A stretch of DNA of 64,000 bases from Epiperipatus broadwayi (lineage: Eukaryota > Onychophora > Udeonychophora > Euonychophora > Peripatidae): positions 4,151,845 to 4,215,844 of the forward strand of contig JAQFVV010000027.1 in NCBI GenBank assembly GCA_028023455.1, written 5' to 3'. The notes beneath the pieces were generated by a model. It saw only the letters and a list, made by a program, of their open reading frames with translations, did not search any database and was not told where the DNA came from. The position numbers and the translations under genes are program-made. Positions 47,481 to 59,258 of this stretch are shown here, in pieces. How positions within the stretch are numbered: the first letter of the stretch is position 1; each line of letters opens with the position of its first letter.

Positions 47481-48106
47481 TGCTACAGGAAGGTGCAAGA
47501 CAATAAGAAAAGTTGAAGTCCATGATCACACTATAAAAATGTCCAAAATGTCTTGTAACTATCGTTAAATTCAATGTTCATTCATAAATTGCAATGGTAC
47601 CATTATTTATTCTAACTTTGTGAAATGTAATATCACAGAAAGCTATAAAGCTCAAAAGAAAAGCAAGTGTATATTTAATTCCTAATATACACATTGTAAT
47701 CTCACAAGTAATAGCTTTTCAATAATACATAGTGCCTTCCCTGTCAATGCTTTTATTATAAAATAAAGTATAAAAGTAACAAATATCTAAGCTTTGGATG
47801 GGATTTCCTAGCAATGTTTATCCCCTAATTTAAGATGCTGACCTTTCTAAAGTATTTCAATGAATTCTATTCTTGTGTTGTTATTTTTTAGTCACTTTTA
47901 ATATTTTTATACTTGGCCATATTCTATTTTTTTAAACCTCTTTGAATAATAAATATGATAGTTTATTAGATTTCTAAATATTAAATTTTCTCCTTTTCTT
48001 CCACTAACTTTTCTACATGGCTATATTAATACTAATTACCTACAGATTCTTCTATGCACTTAGCACAATACATATACAATATTTTATTCTTCCATGGTTT
48101 TAAAAA

Positions 48107-48160
48107 TAGAGTCTGAAGAAGACTGTTGAGTGATCGAAATTGCTGTCAGCTGTTTTTTGG
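48107..48160 (+). ncRNA. Minimal hammerhead-like motif, family 4
   Basis: GAGTCTGAAGAAGACTGTTG, then AGTGATCGAAATTGCTGTCA. CTGAAGA fits CUGANGA, and GA(C)..GATC can form a short stem II before GAAA. Helix III and I are poor. Resembles the block at 27372; kept as a low-confidence relative. Confidence 0.3.
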
Positions 48161-48699
48161 AAATTTGAAATAACAAAACATTAAGTTTGCATTGTATTAA
48201 ATTCTTGGAAAGGTCTATTGGTATTACTTATTGATATTATTATTTCTTGGGGTAGTCATTTTATTACAAAATAATAGTTTGATTGAGCCTCATTTACATA
48301 ATGAGTTTTAGCTTTGAGATGAGTGATGCTTTTTTAAAATTATGTATTCAATTTACATGCCATAGTTAATTCATTTCAGATCTATTACCAGAAGATATCA
48401 AATAAAATACAGAGATAAAATATATATTATTATTATACCTGCTTTCCTTTCTTATAATAATTATTAAAAAGCTATGAATTATTTTATCTTAAATAGGTTT
48501 TAATTTTCCCAGTCAAAGATATTATATAACACTTCATCAATAGCCACATTTTGGTATTGGTTAAAGTTTTTGTAAAGATTTCTCTTTATTTATTCTTTTA
48601 AATATCAAAGTAATCCCCATTCAATAATGAGCTGGCCGCAGTATGTGGAAATAAGCCAAACATTTGAAAGCTTGTATTATGATATGGTGGAGTAAATAT

Positions 48700-48965
48700 G
48701 GAAAGATTATGTTCACATAAAGGCTAAACACTTCTTGCAGCAGTACTCTCAGATGCAAGGCCTGATAAAAGCCACAACCTCAAAACTAGTCTAATATTGG
48801 ATGAGTAGGCACTGTATATGGATTTTATGCACAAATCTTCTTGCATCCATTGATTACTCTGGCTTGCACTGTGTGGTGCTATTGTATGGAGAGCTTAGCT
48901 TCTGTGTAAACAGCTTGTGTAAGCATTAAGAAAGGTGATCATGTGAGAGATTATATTGACAGTAA
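48700..48965 (+). mobile_element. Family 1 ribozyme repeat, plus copy
   Basis: GCAGTACTCTCAGATGCAAGG, a damaged core (CTGATAAAAGCCACAACCTC, then AAAACTAGTC), TATTGGATGAGTAGGCACTG, GATTTTATGCACAA, GCATCCATTGATTACTCTGG, TGTATGGAGAGCTTAG and GTGATCATGTGAGAG. The loss of G8 and of stem II makes it inactive. Confidence 0.8.
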
Positions 48966-49059
48966 TGGCAAGGAACTCAAAAGTAAAGAATGTGAGAAGA
49001 ACAAATGTGTATCACTCATATAGTTGAAATAATTAAGAGACTTAATGGAGCTAGGCTAC

Positions 49060-49275
49060 ACATATTACAATAATAAAGTGATAACATATGACACTTGAAG
49101 TTTAAAATCCAGTCCCAAGAGATTGCAAACAATCTAGAAAGAGACCATATGTGAGTTGGATGGGTGAAATAAAGAAATCTTTTGGTTTTATGCAAGCAAA
49201 AGAGGCTATAAATTAGAGAAGCTAATTAATCTTGGAAAGATCTTCATTCTTAAGTGAATCAGTAGTAGATAAAAT
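49060..49275 (+). pseudogene. RTE-type LINE C-terminal tail
   Basis: Decayed: ..TWSLKSSPKRLQTI-type residues, KRPYVSWMGEIKKSFGFMQA.. and LGKIFILK, followed by a GATGATGGTGGTGGT tail. Word order matches the other RTE tails. It follows a family 1 copy directly. Confidence 0.55.
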
Positions 49276-50145
49276 CGATGATGGTGGTGGTAGAAAATTT
49301 TTTGAAAGAGATGAAGTAAATTACGCTACTTCTTGTGTCAAAAATATTTTTTCTCATTGATTATTTTGAAGGTATTCCTTAATGCAGAAGAATCTCTAAG
49401 GCTTTATGAACATGAGTATTAAAAAATAATACTCTAATATGAAATAGAATTGCATAATGGAGAAATTTTTATATTCAATATAATCAAAGACTTAGTACCA
49501 CTGCAAAAAGTATATAATTTCTCTTCTCCATTGACTTTGATTTTAGTTATGAAACCTTTATCCTACTTTATATATTTAATATGTAATGATGCCACTCTTC
49601 TCTTTTTGTTGTCATGGTTACTATTCTTTCAATTTATTGTACTTTTATAGACAATTAGCAAAAGATATTAGAAAAGCTGCTAATTATCTCAAGTATGTTT
49701 AAACTAAACCATTCTTATTTAAGTAATCTATTATTCAATATTTATAGCTTAATTTGCGACTCCATAATGTATTTAATAGTTAGATAAATTAAAGTGTACA
49801 TTATAAGAAGTTTAATAATTCCATATTGTTTGCTAGTTACATCTGCAGGTTTATAAAATGACCTTAATTCAAAATCTCTGGTTACAGGATTTTTTTTTTT
49901 TTTTGGCTATTTTAAAATTCATTCTATCCTCTATTTGTGAATGCAAAGTGTGTTAAAATAGAAACAAAATCGGCAGATCACTACAATTAGGCTTATTAAT
50001 TTATTAAGTATTTAGTATTGTTTTTCATTTTGTTTGTAAATATATGAACAAACGAATGTATTTTTTTGCAAAAAGTAAAGCTCACATTTGAAATTTTGTT
50101 TGCATAATAGAAGTTTTTGAAAAGTAGTTATTGGGTTTTTAAAAA
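49276..50145. other. AT-rich spacer
   Basis: No gene. The hydrophobic frame at 49450-49650 has no recognisable family. Confidence 0.4.
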
Positions 50146-50150
50146 AAAAT

Positions 50151-50225
50151 GCTAATGGTCTCATTGGTCAGGAGTTCGTAAGAAGTTTGAGCATCAGAAC
50201 CATGAGCAGCTGAATCGATCCCAAA
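50151..50225 (+). repeat. Possible tRNA-like SINE head
   Basis: AATGGTCTCATTGGTCAGG resembles an A box and GAATCGATCCC a B box about 55 bp downstream. No clear acceptor pairing. Weak call. Confidence 0.3.
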
Positions 50226-50361
50226 CTTTATTTGATTTAATAGTATTCTATGTATACTTACAAAAAAAATCAAGTCAGATGTCACATGACCTAATTTAAC
50301 AAGCTTTTATTACAAATTTTATATGTAGAGCTCACAAATAAGCTCTTAACAAGCTTTGCAG

Positions 50362-50421
50362 AATAACCCCAACCCCAGACCAGTTTCCGCTACTGGCATG
50401 TCAGTGAGGTGTTAGGATATT
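50362..50421 (-). ncRNA. Hammerhead-like motif, family 2 (left arm)
   Basis: Minus strand: helix Ib AATATCC/GGGTTATT (one mismatch), helix Ia CCTCA/TGGGG, core CTGACA (one base short of CUGANGA), stem II TGC-CAGTA-GCG, GAA, helix III ACTGGT, cut-site C. Apparently inactivated by the core deletion. Confidence 0.65.
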
Positions 50422-50917
50422 TAAGCATTAGATTAAAAAATACCAGGACAAGCCCAGCACCCTATCTAATGAATAACTATTAAGTAGAAAATCTGAACTT
50501 TTTCAGACATCCATATGTCTTCCAATCCAGCTATATAACTTAAATAGCCATATGGGACTGAACTAAGTTCAGATACACCATATATTAATAACTTTAGCAA
50601 TATAAAATCACCAAAGCCTTAATAGCAAAAAATAAAATTGCAAAAATCAAAAAAATCAAGTCAGATGTCACATGACCTAATTTAACAAGCTTGTATTACA
50701 AATGTTATTACAAAAAAATCAAGTCAGATGGCGATTTTATATTGCTAAAGCTATTAATATATGGTGTATCTGCATTCAGTTCAGTCCCATTGGCTATTTA
50801 AGTTAGATAGCTGGATTGGAAGACATATGGATGTCTGAAATTTTCAGATTTTCTACTTAATAGTTATACATTAGATAAAGTGCTGGACTTGTCCTGGTAT
50901 TTTTAATCAAATGCTTG

Positions 50918-50978
50918 AATATCCCAGTGCCTCACTGAGGATTCCAGTAGTAGAAACCGGTCTGGGGTTGGGGATATT
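50918..50978 (+). ncRNA. Hammerhead ribozyme motif, family 2 (right arm)
   Basis: Helix Ib AATATCCC (50918-50925)/GGGATATT (50971-50978), 8 pairs; helix Ia CCTCA (50930-50934)/TGGGG (50963-50967); core CTGAGGA 50935-50941 (G at the free position 7); stem II TTC-CAGTA-GTA with one mismatch, which the sister arm (TGC..GCG) suggests was once TGC/GCA; GAA 50953-50955; palindromic ACCGGT 50956-50961; cut-site C 50962. Same plan as family 1 with different sequence in every helix. Confidence 0.8.
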
Positions 50979-51461
50979 CTGCAAAGCTTGTTGAGCTTAT
51001 TTGCGAGCTCTATATATAAAATCTAATAATTATGAGTTCAATTTTTAATTTTAGAACAGAATTTGGTTTCTTTATTACATCTTAACAATAATTTCTTTAG
51101 ATTTTAGAAATATAGTTCAAATAAGAAATAATTCAATTTTTTTTTTAATATGGCACTCCCCAATAAGAAAGTCATTACTCTTTTGTTCATATCCAGTTTA
51201 ATATTTATTTTCTATACTTTCAAAATTTAAATACTTTCTTTTAGAATGTTTTTTATTTGTAAGCTTATAATAGCTTTAAATAAGATAAAGATTAACAAAA
51301 TGCAGTGTAGAATAAAAGGTTACTTGTAAAATGTTGCAAATATAACTAAGTCTGTCACCAGGGCTTTTAAATAAGCAAAGACAAAATTAGCTAATGAAAG
51401 AGTTGATATAAACAAGTGAATATTTGAACAGATTATAACCTGACTTCATTTTAAATGCATA

Positions 51462-53146
51462 TGATGCACTGTGACTTCTCCTTATGTAGAGTCAGGAATC
51501 TCTCAGTAACTATGCCCAGAGAAACCTATTAGCCACTTTGACTTCCCTTTCCATTCCCCACCCTAGGTTTCCCCATATTCTTTTCTATGATGCTCCATCC
51601 CATTTCCACAACATAATCTTTGTCAACTTCATGGCCTTTATATCTAAATCCTCCTTGTCTTTTCCCAAATCCAGCATAAAAACCAATAAGCCACTTTCTA
51701 TATAATCACTTTGTTTATATTTATTCTTCCACAACTTCGTTATTTGTACCCTTTCTGCTTTCAAGCATTTACATTCAATTAACAGTTGCTAATATTTTCT
51801 ATGCCTTTCTTACACAACTTGTAGACTAAATCATCCATATTTTTCCATCTATGTGTATATTCCTTTGTTGCTAAAGATCCCATTTGAGTCTTAAATAGTA
51901 AACTATTTTCCTTGCTATTATCATAAATTAACTCACATCCAATATTCTGTTTACTTCTATAATTATTTAAACTCTTTTTATTCTCCATACTAGTTCTCCA
52001 TTTCTCCAACTCCCTATTTTTTATTAATGCATCTATTCTTCTATCCCATTCCTTAACACTAGAACACTCAACAATTCTTCTAACATAATCATCCCATCTT
52101 TTGTATAAGTATACTGACATAAAGTCTTTATCCAAATCTTCTGCATGCCATACTACCTTTCTCACCCATCTTGTTGCCTGTTCTTTATTCATAACCCAAT
52201 TAAATACATTTTGGCTATTCTTTTATTATTCATAAACTGCAATCTACCAAACATTTTCATTTTGCTTTTTGCATCTCTCATATGAAAACTTGACCATCCC
52301 ATTTCTCCTTGAATTGCCTCCTTTTCCATCCATACTTCTGCATCTAATACATGTCTTCCTACTTCTCTTTGTACTTTTTCTGAGTAATCTAATGCCCCTT
52401 TACTAATACATAACACATCATTACCATACATTAACTCTGCTACTGCCATTCCCTTCCATACAAATCTAACTACATCATATTTATTATATGAGAATACTAT
52501 TAATTTTTTTTATCAATTCCTTTCTTTATTTGCTTCATTTATCAATTTTTTCTTCCATTCATCCAAGTAATTTCTCTGATTACTTAAGATGATTCCCAAA
52601 TAGTTATATCTATTCACCACACTTAACTATATATCCCCAATAAAAATTCTTTGTCTTCTTTTTCCCCAGTATTAATCGTCATTACTTTTGATTTTTCTTC
52701 ACTAAATTTAATCCCCATCTCTTTACCGACCTTTGCGCATGTACTCAGTATAACTTCCATATCTTCCTTTCTTTCTGCACACAAAAAAAGCATCACCCAC
52801 AAATAAAAGACCCAATAATGTATATACTTCTTTGCCACCTCTTAATGGTATCTCTATCCCTCTTCCTAATCTTTCTATTGCTCTCTCCATTTCTCTTAAA
52901 TACAGCAAAAACAAAATAGGTGACATAGTGTTACCCCATTTTTAACTTTAACTGATTCTATATTCCCTAATTGATACTATAATAATTATTTTCATATAAT
53001 TTCTTAATAATATTCATGAAAGCTCCATCCATTTCCTAATTTACTAAACTTATCCATAATCTATTTATATTTATTTTAGCATATGGGTTCTCTATAATCT
53101 ATAAAAACCATATATAACTATCTACCTGTATTTCTACTCATATCCA
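51462..53146 (-). pseudogene. LINE-A copy, 5'-truncated
   Basis: Minus-strand copy from the RT palm to the 3' tail. Frames 52723-52926 (SPILFLLYLREMERAIERLG; the FADD box is altered to FVGDA), 52623-52838 (EMGIKFSEEKSKVMTINT), 52189-52449 (EKVQREVGRHVLDAEVW, GEMGWSSFHMRDA) and 51779-52192 (ATRWVRKVVWHAEDLD, YLYKRWDDYVRRIVECSS). The CKLC zinc knuckle has lost its first Cys (VYKLC). 3' UTR near 51462-51600. The altered FADD alone would kill RT activity. The 5' side adjoins a family 1 repeat at 53148. Confidence 0.88.
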
Positions 53147-53147
53147 T

Positions 53148-53622
53148 CAGAAGCTAACTCTTTATACAGTAGTGCCACCTAGGACAAGCTGTAGTAATCA
53201 TTGAATGCTAGAAGGTTATTGCACCAAAGTCCTTATCCAGTACCTACTCATCCACTATCTCCAGACTAGTTTCTAGTTTGTGGCATTCATCAGTGAGAAG
53301 CCTTGAATCTAGACCACTGCACCTAGATCTTGGGATTGAAAACATTATTGCATTTTCAACTTGGGCTTATAGATTTATTGTTAACTAAATAGGAAAAAGA
53401 TGACAACTAGAGGGTTGCATTAGATAGCAAGATCTAGGTGAAGTGCTCACATATATAAGGCTTCTCACTGATGAAAGTCAAGAGGAAAATTGAATGCATA
53501 GGCACTAGATAGAAATTTTATGCATAAACCTTCTTGCATCCATTGATTACTAAGGCTTGCACCAAGTGGCAGCACTGTATGGAGAGTTTGCTACTGTTTT
53601 AAGAGAACAACCAGTGGTGGGT
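53148..53622. mobile_element. Family 1 ribozyme repeat, inverted pair
   Basis: Minus part: TTTATACAGTAGTGCCACCTAG, then a minus core (about 53262-53300) with CTGATGA, GAAACTAGTC and stem I TTCTCA/TGGAGA (5 of 6); stem II is weak. Plus part: GATCTAGGTGAAGTGCTCAC, then a core broken after CTGATGAAAGTCA by a deletion. Right end TGTATGGAGAGTTTGCTACTG. Confidence 0.82.
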
Positions 53623-54110
53623 AAATGGATTTCATCATTACAAGAATAAATATGCTTTGACTAGCCATAAAGAAAACAATCAAACTAATAATAGAATTCT
53701 GGAAAAATACTGTCCAAATGAATCCATAAACTAGTCTTTAAGGCATTTAGTGATAGTAATCAAATTGACAATATTCCAGTTGAGAGTATGTAAGACAGAT
53801 AGTGAAAAAAATATCCAAATATTTCTGAATAGAGAAACAAACTTAAAGATGCACTTTTGTTCAATATGTACTAAAACGTAAACATAAATTTTCTTCAGTT
53901 TTCACAAATAAACGTGTGAGCTGATCATGCTCAGAAGTGTCAATCTGTTCTTCAGGTCACAGTGATAAAGAAAAAAGGATGTTAGTTGCAAGTGATCTGG
54001 AAAATAGATTGACATTTCAAAATAAGATTGCCCTAAGTTTTTATTTGGAAAATCTAAAATAAACTTTTTTTTTTTTTACTTTTTAGTAACTAGAAGAGAT
54101 CGAAAACAAA
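53623..54110. other. Spacer
   Basis: No gene or recognised repeat. Confidence 0.35.
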
Positions 54111-54119
54111 ATTCATAGG

Positions 54120-54385
54120 TGAGAGAACAAACAGGTGTTATTGACATCATTGAACAAATTAAGAGACTAAAGTGGAATTGGGCTGGACATATTTCTAGAA
54201 GAGATAATAATAGATGGGCAGTTGAAATCTTAATCTAGATTCCAAGATATTATAAAAGACCTAGAAAGAAGTCGTGTGTGAGATGGATGGATGAAATAAG
54301 AAAGTGTGCTGGGGTGTGGAGAAGATTAGACGTTGGAAAAGATGAAAGAGACCTTCACTGTACAGTGGATCGATAATGGTTGAAA
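54120..54385 (+). pseudogene. RTE-type LINE C-terminal tail
   Basis: TGVIDIIEQIKRLKWNWAGH, ISRRDNNRWAVEILI, then PRYYKRPRKKSCVRWMDEIR, KCAGVWRRLDVGKDERDLH. In frame over most of its length, then a simple-repeat end (GATAATGGTTGAAAATGATG). One of the clearest examples of this tail. Confidence 0.8.
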
Positions 54386-54389
54386 ATGA

Positions 54390-56025
54390 TGTTAATATAA
54401 ATAAAAATATTTATAAAATGTAAAATTTTATTTTTGAATTTTTAATTTTATATAGTTCCAGAAATTAAAAATCAAAAGGTTTAAATATAATTTAATACTG
54501 CTAGATAGCCGTACATAAAGAATACTAAATCCGACATTTAAACGTTCACTATTTTTTCGTAAAAATGTATTATCATCAGGAATACATGAGTATAAAACAG
54601 TTTCAATTAAATCAATAATTGGATAGTTGTAACTGAATTAACAGATATTTTAGAAAGACATACAGACAATAAAAGAGAGTAAGTTAAATAGGAGTATATA
54701 AAAATAAGATACTAATTTGATGAAGTGTGGTTAGATATCTAGATAATACACAAGAGAAAAATTGACATGATGTAGGCAAATGAGTTTAGTTTTTAATGTA
54801 ACTGGTATAGTCTTTTTAAGTGTTCAATTATTAAAAATTATTATTGTTTTAATTAAAGGTTTATATATATATAAATGAAGCACCTAGGGGGAGTTTGTTC
54901 ACTATAATTTTTTTTAACAATGTATTAAATCAATTGACTTACCAAAATTCAAAGTAGATCTATACATAAGTTAATAAAATAAATGAAATAGCCAAAATAA
55001 TGAAGGTTCCTTCCTATGTTGTCAAAAGTCTGTTCCGTTATTTTATTACCATTTAAGAATATCAAAAATAAAAATATTAGTAGTTGTCTATTAAGATATT
55101 GCTTTTTAATCAGCAAAACTGTTTCAAGTAGTCTTTTTTTTTAATTTCTAATATTTCCGACAAGGATTAATTTAGAAACAGAATTTCTTCATTAAGACGA
55201 TCGGACCCAACCTGTCACCTTGAGTAATATTAATGAGGACCTTCTAGCCTCCTGTCAAAATGACGAAGTGGATATGAGCACCTATATCACATGGTCCCCA
55301 CATGACCAAGTTATAAAAAGGTCAAAGTTTATAGCATTTAGGATAGCACAAGATAATAAAGAATTCACTCGGCCTAATGTACTCGGATAATGCAACTTTT
55401 ATAAGTTTTAACTTCTGCAAAGGCGTTTAACTGCCGTTTGAAACGCGATATCTCCGCTGATGGAATATAAAAAGAAACTTTTAAAAAGTAAAAGCCATAA
55501 TAAACTTTTATTTCATTTTACTTTTAAAGTTCAATTTATATTTTTAAAAATGTGGAAGAAACCTGAGGTTTGATTTAAAACTTAGTAGTTTTATTTACCT
55601 CCGCGGTCGTATATCATTAAAATGTAAAAACATCCTACTGTTAACCTTTTTGGAAGATGATCAAAATATTTAAATAGACACTCCAGTCAATTAGTAATTG
55701 AAATAAAAACTTGATGAATCCTTATTTTTTTAAAAAATAAACTTTTTTATTACTAATTATTTAAATTTATATTTTAAATTTACATTAGGAAGAAAATTTT
55801 GTTTATAGAGATTCAAAATGTAACAGGTGTAATGTAGATAAATCTTTTGCTTTTGATAAAACCAATTATAAAATAAAAGTATAGCATATGGTTGGATATC
55901 CGAATAACAATATCCATGTGCCATTAATAGTAGTAGCCTATTCAATAGCATTTGTATAGTTACATACACGCACAGATAAACATATATATATATATAATTA
56001 TGTAAGAACACAGAGCCTACAGATT
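54390..56025. other. AT-rich spacer with GC-richer block
   Basis: No gene recognised. 55195-55450 is less AT-rich (CGGACCCAACCTGTCACC, AACGCGATATCTCCGCTGAT) and contains TATAAAAAG, so a promoter or an old LTR is possible, but there is no second copy here and no coding frame. Confidence 0.35.
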
Positions 56026-56029
56026 CATG

Positions 56030-56215
56030 CTTACGAAACAGTAGTGTTACCCAGTGCAAGACAAAGAAATGAATGAATGGAGAAGGTTTGTGTATAAAAT
56101 TCCTATCTAGTACCTACTCATCCAATATTCTCAGACTAATTTCTAACTTGTGCCTCTGTTTTAACAGCTTGTAAAAGCATAGCAAATGGTGACCTTGTGA
56201 TGTTTAGTAGATTCA
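56030..56215 (-). mobile_element. Family 1 derivative, minus
   Basis: AAACAGTAGTGTTACCCAGTG, GTGTATAAAATTCCTATCTAG, TACCTACTCATCCAATATTC, TCAGACTAATTTCTAACTTG, then it jumps to GTTTTAACAGCTTGTAAAAGC. Most of the core (CTGATGA side) is deleted. Confidence 0.75.
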
Positions 56216-56649
56216 TGCTTATGTAAGTAAGTTCTATTGAAAACAGATTTAACAAGTGATAGATATAAATATATATTATATATTTTGTATGGATAAAATA
56301 AAAAATAAGAGGCATGATTTTAATGCGTCTAGCATCGCAAAAACACTTTTATTCAAGCCCTCTTTTAAAGGCAAGACTGTTAAAATAATAAACAACCCAT
56401 TATAGAAACATTTACACTAACGGAGCGTTCATTTCAGATATTTGTCAGAACAATCAAGGTATACACAGATAGCAGATTACCTGTATATATTTGGGCTAAT
56501 AATCATCTCTAGTTTAATAAAGGATTAATAATAATCATCAATATATTTACATAAAGTGATTTATATCAAAGTTATGATTTCAGAAAATTTCACATTTGTA
56601 AATCAAACTATAGTAATTTGCCATATAGAAATATTGAACAAATGATGAA

Positions 56650-56760
56650 AAATATGTGTAAGTGATTGTGAACTGAGTAAACTGATGACTGCTGGTTCAG
56701 CTCAAAATGTGCTTATTTGGGTATCATTTATCTTTTTCCATATTTTTTTGGTCAGATGTT
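56650..56760 (+). ncRNA. Family 3-related hammerhead-like motif
   Basis: GTGATTGTGAACTGAGTAAA, core CTGATGA, stem II TGCT/AGC(T) around GGTTC, then CTCAAAATGTGC and TTATTTGGGTATCATTTATC. Outer GTGAT/ATCAT pairing is kept as in family 3. GAAA is changed to CAAA, so inactivity is likely. Confidence 0.45.
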
Positions 56761-56761
56761 T

Positions 56762-57290
56762 CAGGAATGTGCCTTCTGGCATCCATTGATTACTCTAGCT
56801 TGCTGTGTGTGGCAATACGTATAGTGAGTTTTGCCTGTTTTAACAACAGTTATACACAAGCATAAGAAGTGGTGGTCATGTGATGTTTATTGGGTTAAAA
56901 CCAATCCTGTTTAATAGGATAGTGGTGGCTATGGTTATTAAAGAACCAAAGACACCAAAATGTATGGATACTGAACTGAGTTCAGACCATATGACTATTT
57001 AAGCTAATGGGCTTGGATTGAAAACATTAAGGTGTTTTCAGTTTAAGTCTCATAGTTTTGTAGTTAAGTGGAGATAAAAGGTGGTTGCTGGAGGGTTGCA
57101 TTAGATCCTAAGATCTAGGTGCAGTGCTCTAGATCCAAGGCTCCTCTGACGAAGGCCACAAGCCAGAAACTAGTCTCGGGATATTGGATGAATAGGCACT
57201 AGATGGGGATTTTATGCACAAGCCTTCTGGCATCCATTGATTACTCTAGCTCGCTGTGTGTGGCAATACGTATAGTGAGTTTTGAATGTG
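56762..57290 (+). mobile_element. Family 1 ribozyme repeat, tandem plus units
   Basis: The end of one unit and a complete second unit in the same orientation (GCCTTCTGGC at 56771 and 57232; period 461 bp). The junction passes through GTTTTGCCTGTTTTAACAAC, ATCATGTGATGTTTATT-like sequence and CCAATCCTG, as in the other tandem copies. The core at 57147-57153 is CTGACGA (allowed C at position 7), stem II GGC/GCC, GAAACTAGTC, but two bases of stem I (CA) are deleted before the core. Confidence 0.88.
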
Positions 57291-57569
57291 CAATGGAATA
57301 GAAATTGGAAAAATATCTAAATATATATACCTAAAATTAAATTTAAATATAAATTCAAAAATGTGTATATGTGGTTACATTATGATTTATGCTATGGATG
57401 ACTTGCTCACTTGAAAAAGTAGAGTAGATGTTTCAGAATGCATCCATAGTTAGAGAAGTAGGTCTGACTTCTGCAATGATGGATAATTGGGATATGATTA
57501 AGTGAAAAATGCACTAATAAAAAACAAAAAATTGAATATACCTATAAACATATAAGTGCATATATTAAA

Positions 57570-57780
57570 ACAGCAGCACCACCTAGTGAAAGCCTTAATA
57601 ATCAATGAATGCAAGATTTGTGCACAAAATACCTATCTAGTGCCTAAGTCATTCAATATCCCCAGACTAGTTTCTTGCATGTGTTGATATATAAGGTTAG
57701 CACTAGATGACATTACTGTATGGAGAGTTTTTATTATTTTAACAGCTTGGGTATGCATAGAAAATAATGATCATGTGCAG
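57570..57780. mobile_element. Family 1 derivative
   Basis: AAACAGCAGCACCACCTAGTG, TCAATGAATGCAAGATTTGTG, CCTATCTAGTGCCTAAGTC, CCCCAGACTAGTTTCTTGCA, then the other arm ACTGTATGGAGAGTTTTTA and AACAGCTTGGGTATGCATAG. The core is deleted after GAAACTAGTC (minus strand). Confidence 0.75.
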
Positions 57781-57939
57781 TATATATATTGTAAGTGAAT
57801 AAAAAAGTGCAGCTGACTAATATGTGTATACCCATAGGTTGGAACATATAAAGAAAATATATATAATTTGGTATCCCTGGCACATAGGCAGGTGTACCTT
57901 GCTTTACTTTGTATTCTCAAATCTTAAACAACAATCAAG

Positions 57940-58330
57940 AACATGGAAAAATATGGGCGATTTGGTCTGTAAATTATATAAGGAAGAAATAGAAAATATT
58001 AGGCATCTATTAATTGAATGTAAATGCTTGAAAACAGAAAGGGAATATATGAAGTTATGAAAGAATAAATATGAAAAAAGTGATTATAAAGAAAGTGGGT
58101 TATTGGTTTTTATGCTGGGTTTGGGAAAAGGTAAGGGGGGATTTAGATATAAAGACCATAGAGTTGACAAAGATTATGTTGTGGAAATGGGATGGAGCAG
58201 AATAAGGGAAAATTTAGACTGTGGAATGGAAAATAAAGTGGCTAACATGTTTCTCTGGGCATAAATTGCTGAGAGATTCTTGACTTTGTTTAAGGAGAAG
58301 CTACAGTATATCACATCACATCACATAAGG
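57940..58330 (+). pseudogene. LINE-A 3' fragment
   Basis: C-terminal frame with stops: NMGDLVCKLYKEEIENIRHL (second zinc-knuckle Cys changed to Tyr), LLVFMLGLGKG, ELTKIMLWKWDGAE, then the shared 3' UTR ending in TCACATCACATCACATAAG. Strongly 5'-truncated. Confidence 0.8.
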
Positions 58331-59175
58331 AGTTCAAGTTTTAAGGGAGAAGACAGTGACTGGATTTTAAATAAATGAGACAATTTCTCATTGGATATAA
58401 TGTAGTCATTTCTCCTTGCATGGCTTGATAACTATCAGTTTATAGTATGATTTGTTTACTGGTTTACTTTTTTTGTAAGATTAAATTAATTATTTATTTT
58501 TGATGCATGTGTAATGCTTAGATTTCAAAATTATATATGCTTTATTTTTTGGAAGTTAGAAATTGAATTCTTCAAACTTGCAAACGTTTGCTCAACTGCA
58601 CATGAAAGTAGTTTCTTTTTTTTTTATTACAATGCTATGTACACTTTCATCAAGTTCACCAAAATCATAGTTTTCTTAAAGTAATTATTCTTGATGCTAA
58701 CAGTATAAATAAAGAAGCATCAATATTTCATTTAAGTGAACTATGATTACCATGAACTAGACCAAAAGTACACTTAGCATTAAATTATAAAAAATCAAGA
58801 AACAGTAATTACCGTATCAATAAATCAGCAACAATATGACTATGGTGAACTTCACCAAAGTGCACTTAGCATTAGGTTATAAAAAAAGAAAAAAATCACT
58901 TTAATACTCAGATGAAAAACATTTGCAAATTTGAATTACAAATCAATATTAAATCAAATTCTTATATTTCCAAAATTTATTTTAATTATTCGAATGTATT
59001 CTCTATTCAAACAGCCAACATTAATTTACATTTGATTAATTATTAAATTTTATTCAGTCCAGAAATGTTTATTTTGTTCCTAAAGCTAAAACAAAATCCT
59101 TTGTTCTGGTTTTTCATTTCAGTTTATTAATCTTATTTTGTTTATTTGCGAAGGTAATATATTAAATTCAAAAAG
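58331..59175. other. AT-rich spacer with a short direct repeat
   Basis: No gene. A block containing (A)GT(A/G)CACTTAGCATTA and TTATAAAAAA occurs twice (58766-58796, 58858-58888), each preceded by a version of GAACT(T/A)(G/C)ACCAAA. Otherwise AT-rich. Confidence 0.4.
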
Positions 59176-59181
59176 CAAGCA

Positions 59182-59258
59182 TTGCTGGCCTAGTGGTTAG
59201 CATAGCAGCATTCTAAGCAGCGGGCCTGGGTTCACTTCCGGTCAACACATTTGACATA
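59182..59258 (+). repeat. tRNA-like SINE head
   Basis: TGGCCTAGTGGTTAGCATAG fits a tRNA A box/D arm and GGTTCACTTCC a B box (two differences from GGTTCGANTCC), about 45 bp apart. Followed by an A-rich stretch. Acceptor pairing is poor, so it is an RNA polymerase III-type SINE start rather than a gene. Confidence 0.55.

Larger units (their letters stand above)
50265..51030. mobile_element. Family 2 ribozyme repeat, inverted tandem array
   Basis: The unit starts AAATCAAGTCAGATGTCACA at about 50269 and again at about 50655 (386 bp), and a third start at about 50718 flips into the inverted arm. Complementary landmarks: AAGCTTTGCAGAATA / TATTCTGCAAAGCTTG, TACCAGGACAAG / CTTGTCCTGGTA, AGACATCCATATGTCTTCC with its complement, CCATATATTAATA with its complement. 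Each arm carries a hammerhead motif. The layout (tandem unit plus truncated second unit, then inversion) repeats that of family 1 at 37895-39334, though the sequence is unrelated. Target duplication not resolved. Confidence 0.85.

Noticed and set aside
54530-54600. Minus-strand CTGATGATAATAC...ACGAAAAAATAG, hammerhead-like words
   Set aside because: Stem II and stem I cannot be drawn with more than isolated pairs; probably chance in AT-rich DNA.
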